NCBI RefSeq assembly: GCF_001667885.1
Contig: NZ_LZJW01000040.1
Coordinates: 1-64,000 of the forward strand
From: Mycobacterium scrofulaceum
GTDB lineage: Bacteria; Actinomycetota; Actinomycetes; Mycobacteriales; Mycobacteriaceae
Length of the DNA stretch: 64,000 nucleotides
Direction: 5' to 3'
Shown here: positions 48,748-57,386 of the stretch, in pieces
Position numbering within the stretch: the first letter of the stretch is position 1
Layout of the letters: each line of letters begins with the position of its first letter
Notes under the pieces: model-generated
Told to the model about the DNA's origin: nothing
What the model saw: the letters and a program-made list of their open reading frames with translations, nothing else
Database searches by the model: none
Translations under genes and position numbers: made by a program

Positions 48748-49581
48748 ATGGCCGTCGTAACCATGAAGCAGCTGCTCGACAGCGGCACCCACTTCGGGCA
48801 CCAGACCCGTCGCTGGAATCCCAAGATGAAGCGGTTCATCTTCACCGACCGCAACGGCATCTACATCATCGACCTGCAGCAGACGCTGACCTTCATCGAC
48901 AAGGCGTACGAGTTCGTCAAGGAGACCGTCGCCCACGGCGGGACGGTGCTGTTCGTCGGCACCAAGAAGCAGGCGCAGGAATCGGTCGCCGCCGAGGCGA
49001 CCCGCGTCGGCATGCCGTATGTGAACCAGCGCTGGCTGGGCGGCATGCTCACCAACTTCTCCACCGTGCACAAGCGGCTGCAGCGCCTCAAGGAACTCGA
49101 GGCGATGGAGCAGACCGGTGGCTTCGAGGGTCGCACCAAGAAGGAAATCCTGATGCTGACCCGGGAGAAGAACAAGCTGGAGCGCAGCCTGGGCGGTATC
49201 CGCGACATGGCCAAGGTGCCGTCGGCGATCTGGGTCGTCGACACCAACAAGGAGCACATCGCCGTTGGCGAGGCCCGCAAGCTGGGCATCCCGGTCATCG
49301 CGATCCTGGACACCAACTGCGACCCCGACGAGGTCGACTACCCGATCCCGGGCAACGACGACGCGATCCGCTCGGCCGCGCTGCTGACCAAGGTGATCGC
49401 CTCCGCGGTCGCCGAGGGCTTGCAGGCCCGCGCCGGCGTCGGCCGCGGCGACGGCAAGCCCGAGGCGGAAGCCGCCGAGCCGCTGCCCGAATGGGAGCAG
49501 GAACTGCTGGCCTCCGCCGCCGCCAGCGCCCCCACCGACGCCGCTGCGGGCGCCACCGAACCAACCACAGACCCTTCATAG
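48748..49581 (+). CDS. rpsB: 30S ribosomal protein S2
   Basis: Ribosomal protein of 277 residues that helps bind S1 and shapes the 30S back. Conserved blocks are [47 protein letters not shown] and [31 protein letters not shown]. The Ala/Glu-rich C-terminal tail is usual in mycobacteria. It is followed after 10 bases by tsf, the standard rpsB-tsf operon. Confidence 0.98.
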   Translation: MAVVTMKQLLDSGTHFGHQTRRWNPKMKRFIFTDRNGIYIIDLQQTLTFIDKAYEFVKETVAHGGTVLFVGTKKQAQESVAAEATRVGMPYVNQRWLGGMLTNFSTVHKRLQRLKELEAMEQTGGFEGRTKKEILMLTREKNKLERSLGGIRDMAKVPSAIWVVDTNKEHIAVGEARKLGIPVIAILDTNCDPDEVDYPIPGNDDAIRSAALLTKVIASAVAEGLQARAGVGRGDGKPEAEAAEPLPEWEQELLASAAASAPTDAAAGATEPTTDPS

Positions 49582-49591
49582 GAAGGCTGAT

Positions 49592-50407
49592 ATGGCCAAC
49601 TTCACCGCCGCCGACGTCAAGAAGCTCCGTGAGCTCACCGGCGCCGGCATGCTCGACTGCAAGAACGCGCTGGCCGAGAGCGACGGCGACTTCGACAAGG
49701 CCGTCGAGGCGTTGCGCATCAAGGGCGCCAAGGACGTCGGCAAGCGTGCCGAGCGCGCCACGGCCGAGGGCCTGGTCGCCGCGCAGGGTGGCGCGCTGAT
49801 CGAGCTGAACTCGGAGACGGACTTCGTCGCCAAGAACGCCGAGTTCCAGAAGCTCGCCGACGACATCGTCGCGGCCGCCGCGCAGTCCAAGGCCACCGAC
49901 GTTGACGCGTTGAAGAGCGCCAAGGCCGGTGACACCACGGTCGAGCAGGCCATCGCCGACCTGTCGGCCAAGATCGGCGAGAAGCTGGAACTGCGTCGCG
50001 TCGCGTACTTCGACGGCACCGTCGAGGCCTACCTGCACAAGCGCGCGGCCGACCTGCCGCCCGCCGTCGGTGTCCTGGTGGAGTACCAGGGCTCGGATGC
50101 CGAGGCCGCGCACTCGGTCGCGCTGCAGATCGCCGCCCTCAAGGCGCGTTTCCTGTCCCGCGAGGACGTTCCCGAGGACGTCGTGGCCAGCGAGCGCCGC
50201 ATCGCCGAGGAAACGGCCAAGGCGGAGGGCAAGCCGGAGCAGGCGCTGCCCAAGATCGTCGAAGGCCGGCTGAACGGTTTCTTCAAGGACGCGGTGCTGC
50301 TGGAGCAGCCGTCGGTGTCCGACAGCAAGAAGACGGTCAAGGCGCTGCTCGACGAGGCCGGCGTCACGGTGACGCGGTTCGTGCGCTTCGAAGTGGGCCA
50401 GGCCTAA
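49592..50407 (+). CDS. tsf: Elongation factor Ts
   Basis: Nucleotide exchange factor for EF-Tu, 271 residues. The N-terminal module has [25 protein letters not shown], and TDFVAKN is the contact loop with EF-Tu. The core domains and coiled-coil part ([19 protein letters not shown]) follow. Start has aggaaggctgat before it. Cotranscribed with rpsB. All conserved parts are present. Confidence 0.98.
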   Translation: MANFTAADVKKLRELTGAGMLDCKNALAESDGDFDKAVEALRIKGAKDVGKRAERATAEGLVAAQGGALIELNSETDFVAKNAEFQKLADDIVAAAAQSKATDVDALKSAKAGDTTVEQAIADLSAKIGEKLELRRVAYFDGTVEAYLHKRAADLPPAVGVLVEYQGSDAEAAHSVALQIAALKARFLSREDVPEDVVASERRIAEETAKAEGKPEQALPKIVEGRLNGFFKDAVLLEQPSVSDSKKTVKALLDEAGVTVTRFVRFEVGQA

Positions 50408-50438
50408 GCCCCGCGCGGAGGCGAGCTAGCGTCGATCC

Positions 50439-51839
50439 ATGCGACACGTGCATGCGTTCGGCGACGACGCCCTCGGTGACCTCGACGCGGTCGGCCTCGC
50501 CCACGCGCTACAGGCCGGCTGGGTCAGCAGGGCGGAGGTCGTCGAGGCGGCCATCGCCCGCACCGAGGCCGTCGACCCGATCCTCAACGGCCTGGCCTAC
50601 GCCGCCTTTCAGCAGGCGCGAACCGCGGCCCCGGTGGGGAACGGTTTCTTCGACGGCGTCCCGACGTTCCTGAAGGACAACGTCGACATCGCGGGCCAAC
50701 CGACGATGCACGGCACCGACGCGTGGACACCGTGGAACGCCACCTCCGACGGCGAGTTCACCCGGCTGTTCCTGGCGACCGGGCTGGCGCCCGTGGGCAA
50801 GACGCAGCTGTCGGAATTCGGTTTCAGCGCATCGGCCGAGCATCCCCGACTTGGGCCGGTCCGCAACCCGTGGAACACCGACTACAGCGCCGGCGCATCG
50901 TCGTCGGGCTCGGGGGCGTTCGTCGCGGCAGGCGTGGTGCCGATCGCCCACGCCAACGACGGCGGCGGATCCATCCGCATCCCCGCCGCCTGCAACGGCC
51001 TCGTCGGGCTGAAGCCGTCGCGCGGGCGGCTGCCGCTGGACGCGCACCTGCGCCGGATGCCGGTGGGCATCGTCGCCAACGGTGTGGTGACCCGTTCGGT
51101 GCGTGACACCGCGGCGTTCTATCGGGAGGCCGAACGCATTTGGCGTAACCCGAAGCTGGCGCCGATCGGGGACGTCACCGGGCCCGGCAGGCAGCGGCTG
51201 CGAATCGCCGTGCTGACCCGGTCGGTGCAACGCGACTGCAGCCCGCAGGTGCGCGAGCTGGCGCTGAAGTCGGCCGGCCTGCTCGAGGAGCTGGGGCACC
51301 GCGTCGAGCACCTCGAGGAACCCCCGGTGCCGGCCAGTTTCGTCGACGACTTCGTGCTGTATTGGGGTTTCTTGGCACTGGCCCAGGTCCGCACGGGGCG
51401 CCGAATGTTCGGCGCGACGTTCGACCGCAGCCGGCTGGACAGTCTGACGCTCGGTCTGGAGCGACACACCGCCCGCAACCTGCACCGACTGCCGCTGGCG
51501 ATCCTGCGCCTGCGCCGAATCCGCAGGCGCACCGCAGAATTCTTCGGCACCTACGACGCGGTGCTGACCCCGACGCTCGCCGACGAGACGCCCCGCATCG
51601 GCTATCTGGCACCCAGCGACTACCACCAGGTCATCGAGCGACTGATCGACTGGGTCTCGTTCACCCCGCTGCAGAACGTCACCGGTGAGCCGGCGATCTC
51701 CTTGCCGTTGGCACAATCCGACGACGGCATGCCGGTGGGCATGATGTTGTCGACCGACACCGGGCAGGAGGCGCTGCTGCTCGAGCTGGCCTACGAACTC
51801 GAAGAGGCCCGACCGTGGGCCCGGATCCAATCCGCTTGA
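50439..51839 (+). CDS. amiC: Amidase signature enzyme AmiC
   Basis: An amidase of 466 residues with the Ser-Ser-Lys triad. The Lys is in FLKDN (K79), the first Ser in SAGASSSGSGAF (about 155) and the nucleophile in GGGSIRIPA (about 177). Named after M. tuberculosis Rv2888c, in which AmiC has been reported to activate amide pro-drugs. The natural amide is not known. It starts 31 bases after tsf, perhaps on the same transcript. It converges on the MarR gene with a gap of 7 bases. Confidence 0.92.
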   Translation: MRHVHAFGDDALGDLDAVGLAHALQAGWVSRAEVVEAAIARTEAVDPILNGLAYAAFQQARTAAPVGNGFFDGVPTFLKDNVDIAGQPTMHGTDAWTPWNATSDGEFTRLFLATGLAPVGKTQLSEFGFSASAEHPRLGPVRNPWNTDYSAGASSSGSGAFVAAGVVPIAHANDGGGSIRIPAACNGLVGLKPSRGRLPLDAHLRRMPVGIVANGVVTRSVRDTAAFYREAERIWRNPKLAPIGDVTGPGRQRLRIAVLTRSVQRDCSPQVRELALKSAGLLEELGHRVEHLEEPPVPASFVDDFVLYWGFLALAQVRTGRRMFGATFDRSRLDSLTLGLERHTARNLHRLPLAILRLRRIRRRTAEFFGTYDAVLTPTLADETPRIGYLAPSDYHQVIERLIDWVSFTPLQNVTGEPAISLPLAQSDDGMPVGMMLSTDTGQEALLLELAYELEEARPWARIQSA

Positions 51840-51846
51840 TTGCCGG

Positions 51847-52266
51847 TCAATCGGAGCCGAGCTTGTCGAGCATCCGTTTGAATTCGCGCTGCTGAGGCTC
51901 GGTCAGCTTGGCCAGGATGCGGGCGTCGGCGGTCCGCACCGCGCCTTCGGCGCGCTTGAGCAGGGCGCGGCCCTGCCCGGTCAGCGTGGCGGGCAGCGCG
52001 CGGCCGCTGGACACCGACGTCGGGCGCGCCACGGCGCCAATGTCTTCCAGCTTGCGCAGCACCGTGTTCATCGCCTGCGGGGTGACCCCGGCCTGCCGGG
52101 ACAGTTCGGCGCTCGACATCCCCGGCAGTATGGAAAGCATTCGCAGGCAGACGAATTCGGGCAACGTCAGGCCCAGCGGGCCCAGCACCGCCGAAACCTC
52201 CGGTCGCAACAGGCTCGCCACCCGGTACAACAGGTAACCAAGCGGGGCGTCTTCGGCCTGAACCAT
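51847..52266 (-). CDS. MarR-family repressor (Rv2887-like)
   Basis: A 139-residue MarR-type regulator closely matching M. tuberculosis Rv2887. The winged helix-turn-helix is seen in SSAELSRQAGVTPQAMNTVLRKLEDIGAVARP. In M. tuberculosis this protein represses a methyltransferase operon (Rv0558-Rv0560c) and its loss confers resistance to some small molecules. Start at 52266 (MVQAEDAPLGYLL) aligns with the M. tuberculosis start; another ATG lies three codons earlier. A perfect palindrome overlaps the start, likely an autoregulatory operator. Convergent with amiC. Confidence 0.92.
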   Translation of the reverse strand: MVQAEDAPLGYLLYRVASLLRPEVSAVLGPLGLTLPEFVCLRMLSILPGMSSAELSRQAGVTPQAMNTVLRKLEDIGAVARPTSVSSGRALPATLTGQGRALLKRAEGAVRTADARILAKLTEPQQREFKRMLDKLGSD

Positions 52267-52282
52267 GTCAACCATCTTGACA
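52266..52282. promoter_or_regulatory. Palindromic operator at the MarR gene start
   Basis: tgtcaa-ccatc-ttgaca has perfect 6-base arms around five bases. It abuts the ATG of the MarR gene and includes the alternative ATG. The sequence taTnnT-like (tatgtc) lies just upstream on the minus strand, so the repressor bound here would block its own leaderless or short-leader transcript. Confidence 0.65.
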
Positions 52283-52323
52283 TATTTTGCCGGCCCGAAG
52301 GGGACGTTCGGGCGCGACGGGCT

Positions 52324-52348
52324 GATTGCCGGCCGGTCAACGGGGTAA
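52324..52348 (+). promoter_or_regulatory. SigF-like promoter pattern before the ChaB/Rho-N gene
   Basis: gatt (52324-52327), then 15 bases, then gggtaa (52343-52348). The mycobacterial SigF pattern is gttt-n15/17-gggtat, so one base differs in each box. It lies 45 bases before the start. A weak match by itself, noted because three neighbours carry similar patterns. Confidence 0.35.
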
Positions 52349-52392
52349 CCGACCAGCGCGACTCGTCACGCGCACCGTTAAAGGAGGTTCCC

Positions 52393-52806
52393 ATGCCGAA
52401 GACCACGAAAGGCGGCAAGCCGAAGAAGGACGAATTGCCGAGCACTTTGCAGCGTTCGAACGCCAAAGCGCAACGCACGTTCGCGAAAACGCATGATGCG
52501 GCCGCCGACGAATACGGCAGCGAAGAGCGTGCCCACCGGGTGGCCTATTCCGCCCTCAAGCACAGTTTCGAAAAGGTCGGCGACCACTGGGAGCCCAAAG
52601 AAAAGAAGGGCCCGTCGGACGAGCGCGCCGAGAGCGGTGGCCCGCGAGCCTCGGGCGAGTCCGCGGAGGGCGTGAACGCCAACGCGAGCAAGAAGCACTT
52701 GCTGGATCTGGCCCGGCGACTCGACGTCCGGGGGAGGTCCACGATGAGCAAGGCGGAGCTGGTCGACGCGATCAAGAAGCACAATCGCCGGGTCCGCGGC
52801 CGCTGA
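52393..52806 (+). CDS. ChaB-domain and Rho N-terminal-domain small protein
   Basis: A 137-residue basic protein. The N-terminal half is a ChaB domain (LPSTLQRSNAKAQRTFAKTHDAAADEYGSEERAHRVAYSALKHSFEKVGDHWEPK). The C-terminal 40 residues match the SAP-like Rho termination-factor N-terminal domain (KKHLLDLARRLDVRGRSTMSKAELVDAIKKH). ChaB was first tied to cation transport but is often a stress-induced protein in actinobacteria. The Rho-N part suggests nucleic-acid binding. A strong aaaggagg precedes the ATG. It opens an accessory run of small stress-type genes. Confidence 0.88.
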   Translation: MPKTTKGGKPKKDELPSTLQRSNAKAQRTFAKTHDAAADEYGSEERAHRVAYSALKHSFEKVGDHWEPKEKKGPSDERAESGGPRASGESAEGVNANASKKHLLDLARRLDVRGRSTMSKAELVDAIKKHNRRVRGR

Positions 52807-52852
52807 TACGCGCCACCGCACCGATGTGACCGAGACCGCACCCGGTGGCGTC

Positions 52853-52877
52853 GTTTAGGTCCGCGGCTTGCGGGCAT
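52853..52877 (+). promoter_or_regulatory. SigF-like promoter pattern before the DUF2795 gene
   Basis: gttt (52853-52856), 15 bases, gggcat (52872-52877); only one base differs from gttt-n15-gggtat. The ATG follows 11 bases after, so the transcript would have a very short leader. Confidence 0.4.
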
Positions 52878-52887
52878 CCCGACAGCC

Positions 52888-53211
52888 ATGGTTGCCTCCA
52901 CCACCCCCAGTCAGCTGCGTCAATGCCTAAGTGACGTCGACTTTCCGGCGAGCAAGCAGGATCTGCTCGACGCCGCCGATCGCAATGGCTGCGACCACGA
53001 CACGGTCCGCGCCCTGCGCGGCATCCCGCCCGAGACCTACAACAACGCCGGCCAGGTCGCCGCGTCGGTTACCATCGCCGACGACCGTGACACCCAGGGC
53101 CGGGCCGCGGCGCATCGTATCCACACCAAGCCCGGGCTGGCCCAAAGCGCCAAGGACAATCCCGTCCAGAGCCCGATCGTCGACGAGCTCGGCGAGAACC
53201 GGGGCTCCTGA
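52888..53211 (+). CDS. DUF2795 small protein
   Basis: A 107-residue protein of the DUF2795 type, with the core SQLRQCLSDVDFPASKQDLLDAADRNGCDHDTVRALRGIPPETYNNAGQVAASV. Members occur in stress-gene clusters in actinobacteria, with unknown biochemical role. No signal or membrane helix. It is preceded by a SigF-like pattern and followed by the convergent SDR gene 26 bases away. It is likely to be a stress-response gene, judging by its neighbours only. Confidence 0.8.
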   Translation: MVASTTPSQLRQCLSDVDFPASKQDLLDAADRNGCDHDTVRALRGIPPETYNNAGQVAASVTIADDRDTQGRAAAHRIHTKPGLAQSAKDNPVQSPIVDELGENRGS

Positions 53212-53237
53212 AGCCCCGCGCGCACTTCGTTGGGGCG

Positions 53238-54077
53238 CTAGAGAATCGGCCGGCCCCCGGTCACGGCGACCCGCGCGCCGGAGATGTAGCTCGCGTCGTC
53301 GGAGGCCAACAGCACATACACGGGGGCCAGCTCCGCGGGTTGCCCGGCGCGGCCCAGCGGTGTGTTGTCGCCGAACGATTCGACGCTGTCCGGCGGCATC
53401 GTGGAGGGAATCAGCGGTGTCCAGATCGGACCGGGCGCCACGCTGTTGACCCGAATCCCCTTGTCGCCCAGCAGCTGAGCGAGGCTGGCCGAAAAGTTCG
53501 CGATGGCGGCCTTGGTCGCCGCGTAGGGCGCCAGCGTGGGGTTGGGCGTATCGGAGTTGACCGACGAACTGCCGATGATCGAGGCGCCGGCCTTCATGTG
53601 CGGAACGGCAGCTTTGGCGAGGTGAAAGTATGCGCCGACGTTGAGCCGGAACGTGTAATCCCATTCCTTGTCGCCGATTTCGTCGAGGCTTTTGTGCATC
53701 ATCTGGTACGCGGCATTGTTGACCAGGATGTCGATGCCGCCGAACTCTTCGACGGCACGATTTACCACGGCGCGGCAATGCGCGGCGTCGGACAGGTCGC
53801 CGGAAACCAGCTCGCATTTCCGCCCCGCATCCTCCACGTAGCGGGCGACGTCGCTGGCATCGTCGTCCTCATTGAGATAGGAGATCAACACGTCGGCGCC
53901 CTCCCGGGCGAAAGCGATCGCGACCGCGCGGCCGATGCCGCTGTCGCCGCCGGTGACGATCGCCTTTTTGCCGGCAAGCTTTCCCGAGCCCCGGTAGCTG
54001 TTTTCGCCGCAGTCGGGCACCGGGTTCATCTCGGCCTGCACGCCAGGAGGGGATTGTTGTTGAGGCGCAAAGCCCAT
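53238..54077 (-). CDS. Short-chain dehydrogenase/reductase, general-stress type
   Basis: A 279-residue SDR with an N-terminal extension (about 35 residues) before the Rossmann motif TGGDSGIGRAV at 42-52. NNAAY and the Tyr-x-x-x-Lys in APYAATKAAIA are present, as is the C-terminal SGARVAVTGGRPI. The extension and the stretch CGENSYRGSGKLAGKKAIVTGG place it in the group of B. subtilis general-stress SDRs such as YdaD/YhxC, which are induced by SigB. The substrate is unknown. A 58-aa gene lies just upstream in the same direction, and the two probably form an operon. Confidence 0.9.
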   Translation of the reverse strand: MGFAPQQQSPPGVQAEMNPVPDCGENSYRGSGKLAGKKAIVTGGDSGIGRAVAIAFAREGADVLISYLNEDDDASDVARYVEDAGRKCELVSGDLSDAAHCRAVVNRAVEEFGGIDILVNNAAYQMMHKSLDEIGDKEWDYTFRLNVGAYFHLAKAAVPHMKAGASIIGSSSVNSDTPNPTLAPYAATKAAIANFSASLAQLLGDKGIRVNSVAPGPIWTPLIPSTMPPDSVESFGDNTPLGRAGQPAELAPVYVLLASDDASYISGARVAVTGGRPIL

Positions 54078-54128
54078 CTGTTTCCTCTATTCGTGTCCAA
54101 ATTGTTGCGAGCAAACAGCTCGCCGGTT

Positions 54129-54305
54129 TTACGGCTCGCGAGTTATCGGGCCGGCCGTGGGCACGTCGGGGTCGTCGTCGGCCGGGGGTTCGGGATCACG
54201 CCACTCCTCGGCGCGACTGGGCCGGTTACCCCGCAACGTGCCGTCCAACTCATGCTTGAGTTCGTCGTCCTCGCGCGGGCTGTGCTTGGAGCTTCCGCGT
54301 TCCAT
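54129..54305 (-). CDS. 58-residue conserved small hydrophilic protein
   Basis: A small protein of 58 residues upstream of the SDR gene, too short for many gene finders. It starts MERGSSKHSPREDDELKHEL, continues through GTLRGNRPSRAEEWRDPEPP, and is rich in Asp, Glu, Pro and Arg. It resembles a family of small actinobacterial proteins with the pattern RGSxKHxPRxDExL and RAEEWRxPEP, known to me only as unannotated. A run aaagggg seven bases before the ATG supports translation. No membrane or signal segment. It is probably expressed with the SDR gene. Confidence 0.75.
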   Translation of the reverse strand: MERGSSKHSPREDDELKHELDGTLRGNRPSRAEEWRDPEPPADDDPDVPTAGPITREP

Positions 54306-54504
54306 CGACGGCCCCTTTCGTTCTCGTCGGTTGCGTACCGCTCCGACTACCCGTCGGGGCGGGCGCTAATCGCTCGCGTTGCGACAGTGAGCCTGCGTGA
54401 ATAGCGATACGGATGTTAAAAACTGATGCGAAAGATGCCGTCCAACAAACGAACTGATTTTCGCCAGCTAACCGGCGCTAATTGAATATTCAGCGGATAC
54501 ACAT

Positions 54505-54530
54505 GTTTAGAGCGGAAGGCGAATGGCTAT
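54505..54530 (+). promoter_or_regulatory. SigF-like promoter pattern before the DUF1942 gene
   Basis: gttt (54505-54508), 16 bases, ggctat (54525-54530); one base differs from gttt-n16-gggtat. It lies about 60 bases before the start, in a stretch that is AT-rich for this genome (54410-54510). Confidence 0.4.
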
Positions 54531-54592
54531 CTGCGAATCGTGTGTGTATTGCCCTTCCGGGGGGCGATTGTTCAACACGAAAGGAATGAGCA

Positions 54593-55150
54593 ATGAAGGT
54601 CACCAAGAGGGCCATCAAGACTGCTGCCGCTGCCGGGGGTATAGCGGTGGCGAGCGTTTTCGCCGCGTCGACGGCCGCCGCCGCGCCGCCGAACATCCAA
54701 GGCTTCGGCACCAGCGAGCAACTCGTCGACGGGCCGCTGATCACCAACTACACGGTGAGCAACCTGCAGCCCAGCAATGTCACGATTCCCGGCTACACGC
54801 CCAAGGGGACGCTGTACCAGGCGGACGTCACCGCCCGGTCGGACGGCGGACTCGTGACCCCCATGGTCAATGACTTCATCGCCCGCGGCCCCAACGGCCA
54901 GAACTACCGGGTGATCGACAAGGTTGGGGTTCCCAACGGCCTTAACCCCGCGCCGATCCCGCAGGGGAGCGAGTCGACCGGAACGCTGTACTTCGACGTG
55001 ACCGGCGCTCCGCCGAACGGCGTCGTCTACAACGACGGGATGCAAGACATCCTGATGTGGACGTCGAACGTGCAGGGTGGCTCGGCGCCTGGCGCCGCCC
55101 CGAACGCCAGCCCGGCACCGGGCGCTCCGCCCGCCCCGGCCCACACCTGA
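54593..55150 (+). CDS. Secreted DUF1942 (MPT63-family) protein
   Basis: A 185-residue exported protein of the DUF1942 family, to which the M. tuberculosis antigen MPT63 belongs. A signal peptide (MKVTKRAIKTAAAAGGIAVA to AAAA) is cleaved near residue 31. The core has an immunoglobulin-like beta-sandwich pattern: YTVSNLQPSNVTIPGYTPKGTLYQADV, PNGQNYRVI and STGTLYFDVTGAPPNGVVYNDGMQDILMW. A Pro/Ala/Gly-rich tail of about 25 residues follows. Function unknown; MPT63 is abundant in culture filtrates. Start has aaggaa upstream. Confidence 0.9.
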   Translation: MKVTKRAIKTAAAAGGIAVASVFAASTAAAAPPNIQGFGTSEQLVDGPLITNYTVSNLQPSNVTIPGYTPKGTLYQADVTARSDGGLVTPMVNDFIARGPNGQNYRVIDKVGVPNGLNPAPIPQGSESTGTLYFDVTGAPPNGVVYNDGMQDILMWTSNVQGGSAPGAAPNASPAPGAPPAPAHT

Positions 55151-55250
55151 TCCGGCTTGCGGATACCTCCCCGCGTCGCGTGCGACGCGGGGAGTTCCGC
55201 GTTTGGGAAAGAGTTGAATCGTGCGCGCTTGAATCGGGTACACCGCAACC

Positions 55251-56186
55251 ATGAGTAACCCGGATCACAGGCCAGTCGAGATACGCGAACAGGCGAAGCG
55301 GAACGCCAAAGAGGCGCGGGCGACGATGGAGGAGCGGCGCAGCCGCCAGGAGGGCGGGGTCAGCGGCTGGGTCGCCGAGCGCGCCGGCGAATGGGATCTC
55401 AGCGGCCAGGACGAGACCACGCTGCAGCGGCAGAAATATCTGTGGAATGTGCTGGTGGACTACTGGTTTCGGATGGAAATCGACGGCTGGGAGAACATCC
55501 CGGCGCCACCGGCGCTGCTGGTGGGGATCCACTCCGGCGCTCCGTTCGTCTGGGACGCCTGGACCGTCGGGCTGCAATGGTGGCGGCGCTTCGGGCAGGA
55601 GCGTCCGCTGCACGGCACGGCGCATGACGCGTTGATGGCGATTCCGGTGATCGGCCGGTACTTCCGCTCGATGGGGGTGCTGCCGGCCGCCCCGGATGCG
55701 ATTGCCACCGCCCTGGCCGAAGGTCGTGACGTGGCGCTGTGGCCCGGCGGTGAGGTGGACTCGCTGCGCCCCTGGACGGAGCGCGACCAGGCCAACCTCG
55801 CGGGCCGAAAGGGCTTCGTCAAGATGGCGATTCGGGCCGGTGTGCCGATCGTGCCGATCGCGACGGTTGGCGGCGCCGACGCGATGCCGGTGCTGATCCG
55901 CGGTGACAAGCTGTCGAAGGCCTTGCAGCTGGACCGCCTGCTGCGCCTCAAGGTGTTCCCGTTGGCGGTCTCACTGCCGTGGGGGATCGCGCCGGCGGCG
56001 CTGCCGCAGCTGCCGCTGCCGGCCAAGATCCGGACCCGGTTCATGCCGGCCGTCGAGCTCGACCACGACCCCGACCGGGCGGAGGACGACGCCTACGTCG
56101 AAGGCAAGTACCGCGAGGTGCAAAACGCCATCCAGGAGGGAATGGACGCGCTCGCGCGCAAGCGCGCGTTTCCACTCTTCGGCTGA
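55251..56186 (+). CDS. Phospholipid/glycerol acyltransferase-like protein
   Basis: A 311-residue acyltransferase of the PlsC-like family. The usual His-Asp motif (H-x4-D) appears as HSGAPFVWDAW, so His94 is followed by Asp only eight residues on. The second block is ALWPGGEVDSLRPW in place of FPEGTRS, and IVPIATVGG matches the later block. The first 60 residues are charged and lie before the domain. It could transfer acyl groups to lysophosphatidate or mono-acylglycerols, as in storage-lipid formation. No membrane helix is obvious. Confidence 0.8.
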   Translation: MSNPDHRPVEIREQAKRNAKEARATMEERRSRQEGGVSGWVAERAGEWDLSGQDETTLQRQKYLWNVLVDYWFRMEIDGWENIPAPPALLVGIHSGAPFVWDAWTVGLQWWRRFGQERPLHGTAHDALMAIPVIGRYFRSMGVLPAAPDAIATALAEGRDVALWPGGEVDSLRPWTERDQANLAGRKGFVKMAIRAGVPIVPIATVGGADAMPVLIRGDKLSKALQLDRLLRLKVFPLAVSLPWGIAPAALPQLPLPAKIRTRFMPAVELDHDPDRAEDDAYVEGKYREVQNAIQEGMDALARKRAFPLFG

Positions 56187-56214
56187 TCGGGAAACGGTTG
56201 GGGCGCAAACGGAT

Positions 56215-56931
56215 TCACTGCGCCGGCGCCACTCCCATCGGGGACGTCGACTCGCTGATGATCCACTCCGGGTGCGGCGGGGTCGCCGCCATGTAGCCCA
56301 CGCCGCGGACCGTGTCGACCATCGACTGATGGCGCGGCCCGAGCTTGGCGCGCAGCCGCCGGATGTGAACATCGACCGAACGGACGCGACCGTTGCAGTC
56401 GTAACCCCACGCTTCGTGCATCAGCCGGGTGCGGGTGAACGGCCGACCGGCATGCTGCACAAGGAAACTCAGCAATCTGAACTCGGTCTGCGTCAAGCTC
56501 AGGTCCTTGCCTTCCAGCGACCCGGTGAGGCTGGTCGGGTGCAGCAGCAGGGCACCGAATTTCAGGCTGCCGTCGATGGCGCTGCGCCGGTGGGCGATCG
56601 CCCGCCCCAGCCGTTCCTGCAACTCGTCCGCGTCCGCACCGGTCGGCATGACGTCATCGACGTTCCACTCGCCGTCGACCATGGCGTCGGCTCCCGACAC
56701 GAGCGCGACCACCGCGGTGGCGGGGGCATCGGTCGTCAGGCGGCGGCAGGCGGTCTGCGCCGCCGCGAGGTCGTCGCGAGCATCGACGATGGCCACGTCG
56801 CCGGAATGGGCGGGACCGTGGCCGTCACCGGTGAGGGGCGCTCGCCGCATGATGCGCGCGAACGAGTTCAGGGGCGGCAGAGCGCGATCGAAGTCGTCCG
56901 CGTCGGTCAGCAGTAGCACGTCCAAGGACAT
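56215..56931 (-). CDS. OmpR-type response regulator (Rv2884-like)
   Basis: A 238-residue regulator matching Rv2884, from the same group as GlnR. The N-terminal receiver-like domain has an atypical sequence (SLDVLLLTDADDFDRALPPL, DVAIVDARDD), so phosphorylation control is doubtful. The C-terminal winged helix is clear: LSLTQTEFRLLSFLVQHAGRPFTRTRLMHEAWGY and RSVDVHIRRLRAKLG, ending in VDTVRGVGYM. No sensor kinase gene is beside it. It may be an orphan regulator that senses by other means. Convergent with the acyltransferase gene. Confidence 0.9.
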   Translation of the reverse strand: MSLDVLLLTDADDFDRALPPLNSFARIMRRAPLTGDGHGPAHSGDVAIVDARDDLAAAQTACRRLTTDAPATAVVALVSGADAMVDGEWNVDDVMPTGADADELQERLGRAIAHRRSAIDGSLKFGALLLHPTSLTGSLEGKDLSLTQTEFRLLSFLVQHAGRPFTRTRLMHEAWGYDCNGRVRSVDVHIRRLRAKLGPRHQSMVDTVRGVGYMAATPPHPEWIISESTSPMGVAPAQ

Positions 56932-57149
56932 CTCCGGAAAAAACTTCGTGTAGGTTCCCGGCCCGTAGGCACCTCAGGGAGATGTCTGCAAGCGCAGCGG
57001 TGATTACCCGCTCGGCGCGAAATTATGCAAACTGTGTTGAATTAGCCGCCGACTATGTCGGACCGGCTAACCGGGATCGATTGTCCTGTCCCGGAAAAAG
57101 TCGATGGGCCCGGTCCGTTTACACAGACCGGACCCATCCTCCCAGCAAG

Positions 57150-57386
57150 CTACTGATTGGCCTTCTGGCGCTGCTCAGCGGCCTCGGCGCCGCCGCGGGC
57201 CGCCTCGGCCTCGGCTTCCTTCTTCGCCGCGTCGCGCTGGGCTTCCGCCTTGTCCTGCTGGGCCTGGCCTTCGCGGGTGAGGTCGTCTTGACCCGTCACC
57301 GCACCAACGGCTTCCTTGGCCTTGCCCTTGACGTCCTCGACGACGCCCTTGACGGCTTCAGCAGGTCCCGAGTTGTTGTCCGCCAT
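57150..57386 (-). CDS. CsbD-like general stress protein
   Basis: A 78-residue hydrophilic protein of the CsbD type. The core PAEAVKGVVEDVKGKAKEAVGAVTGQDDL is followed by a Lys/Glu/Ala-rich tail (EAQRDAAKKEAEAEAARGG). In B. subtilis CsbD is induced by SigB under stress and is of unknown biochemical role. A strong aggagg precedes the ATG. A SigF-like promoter pattern stands about 135 bases upstream (57519-57545). It is the last of the small stress-type genes before pyrH. Confidence 0.88.
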   Translation of the reverse strand: MADNNSGPAEAVKGVVEDVKGKAKEAVGAVTGQDDLTREGQAQQDKAEAQRDAAKKEAEAEAARGGAEAAEQRQKANQ

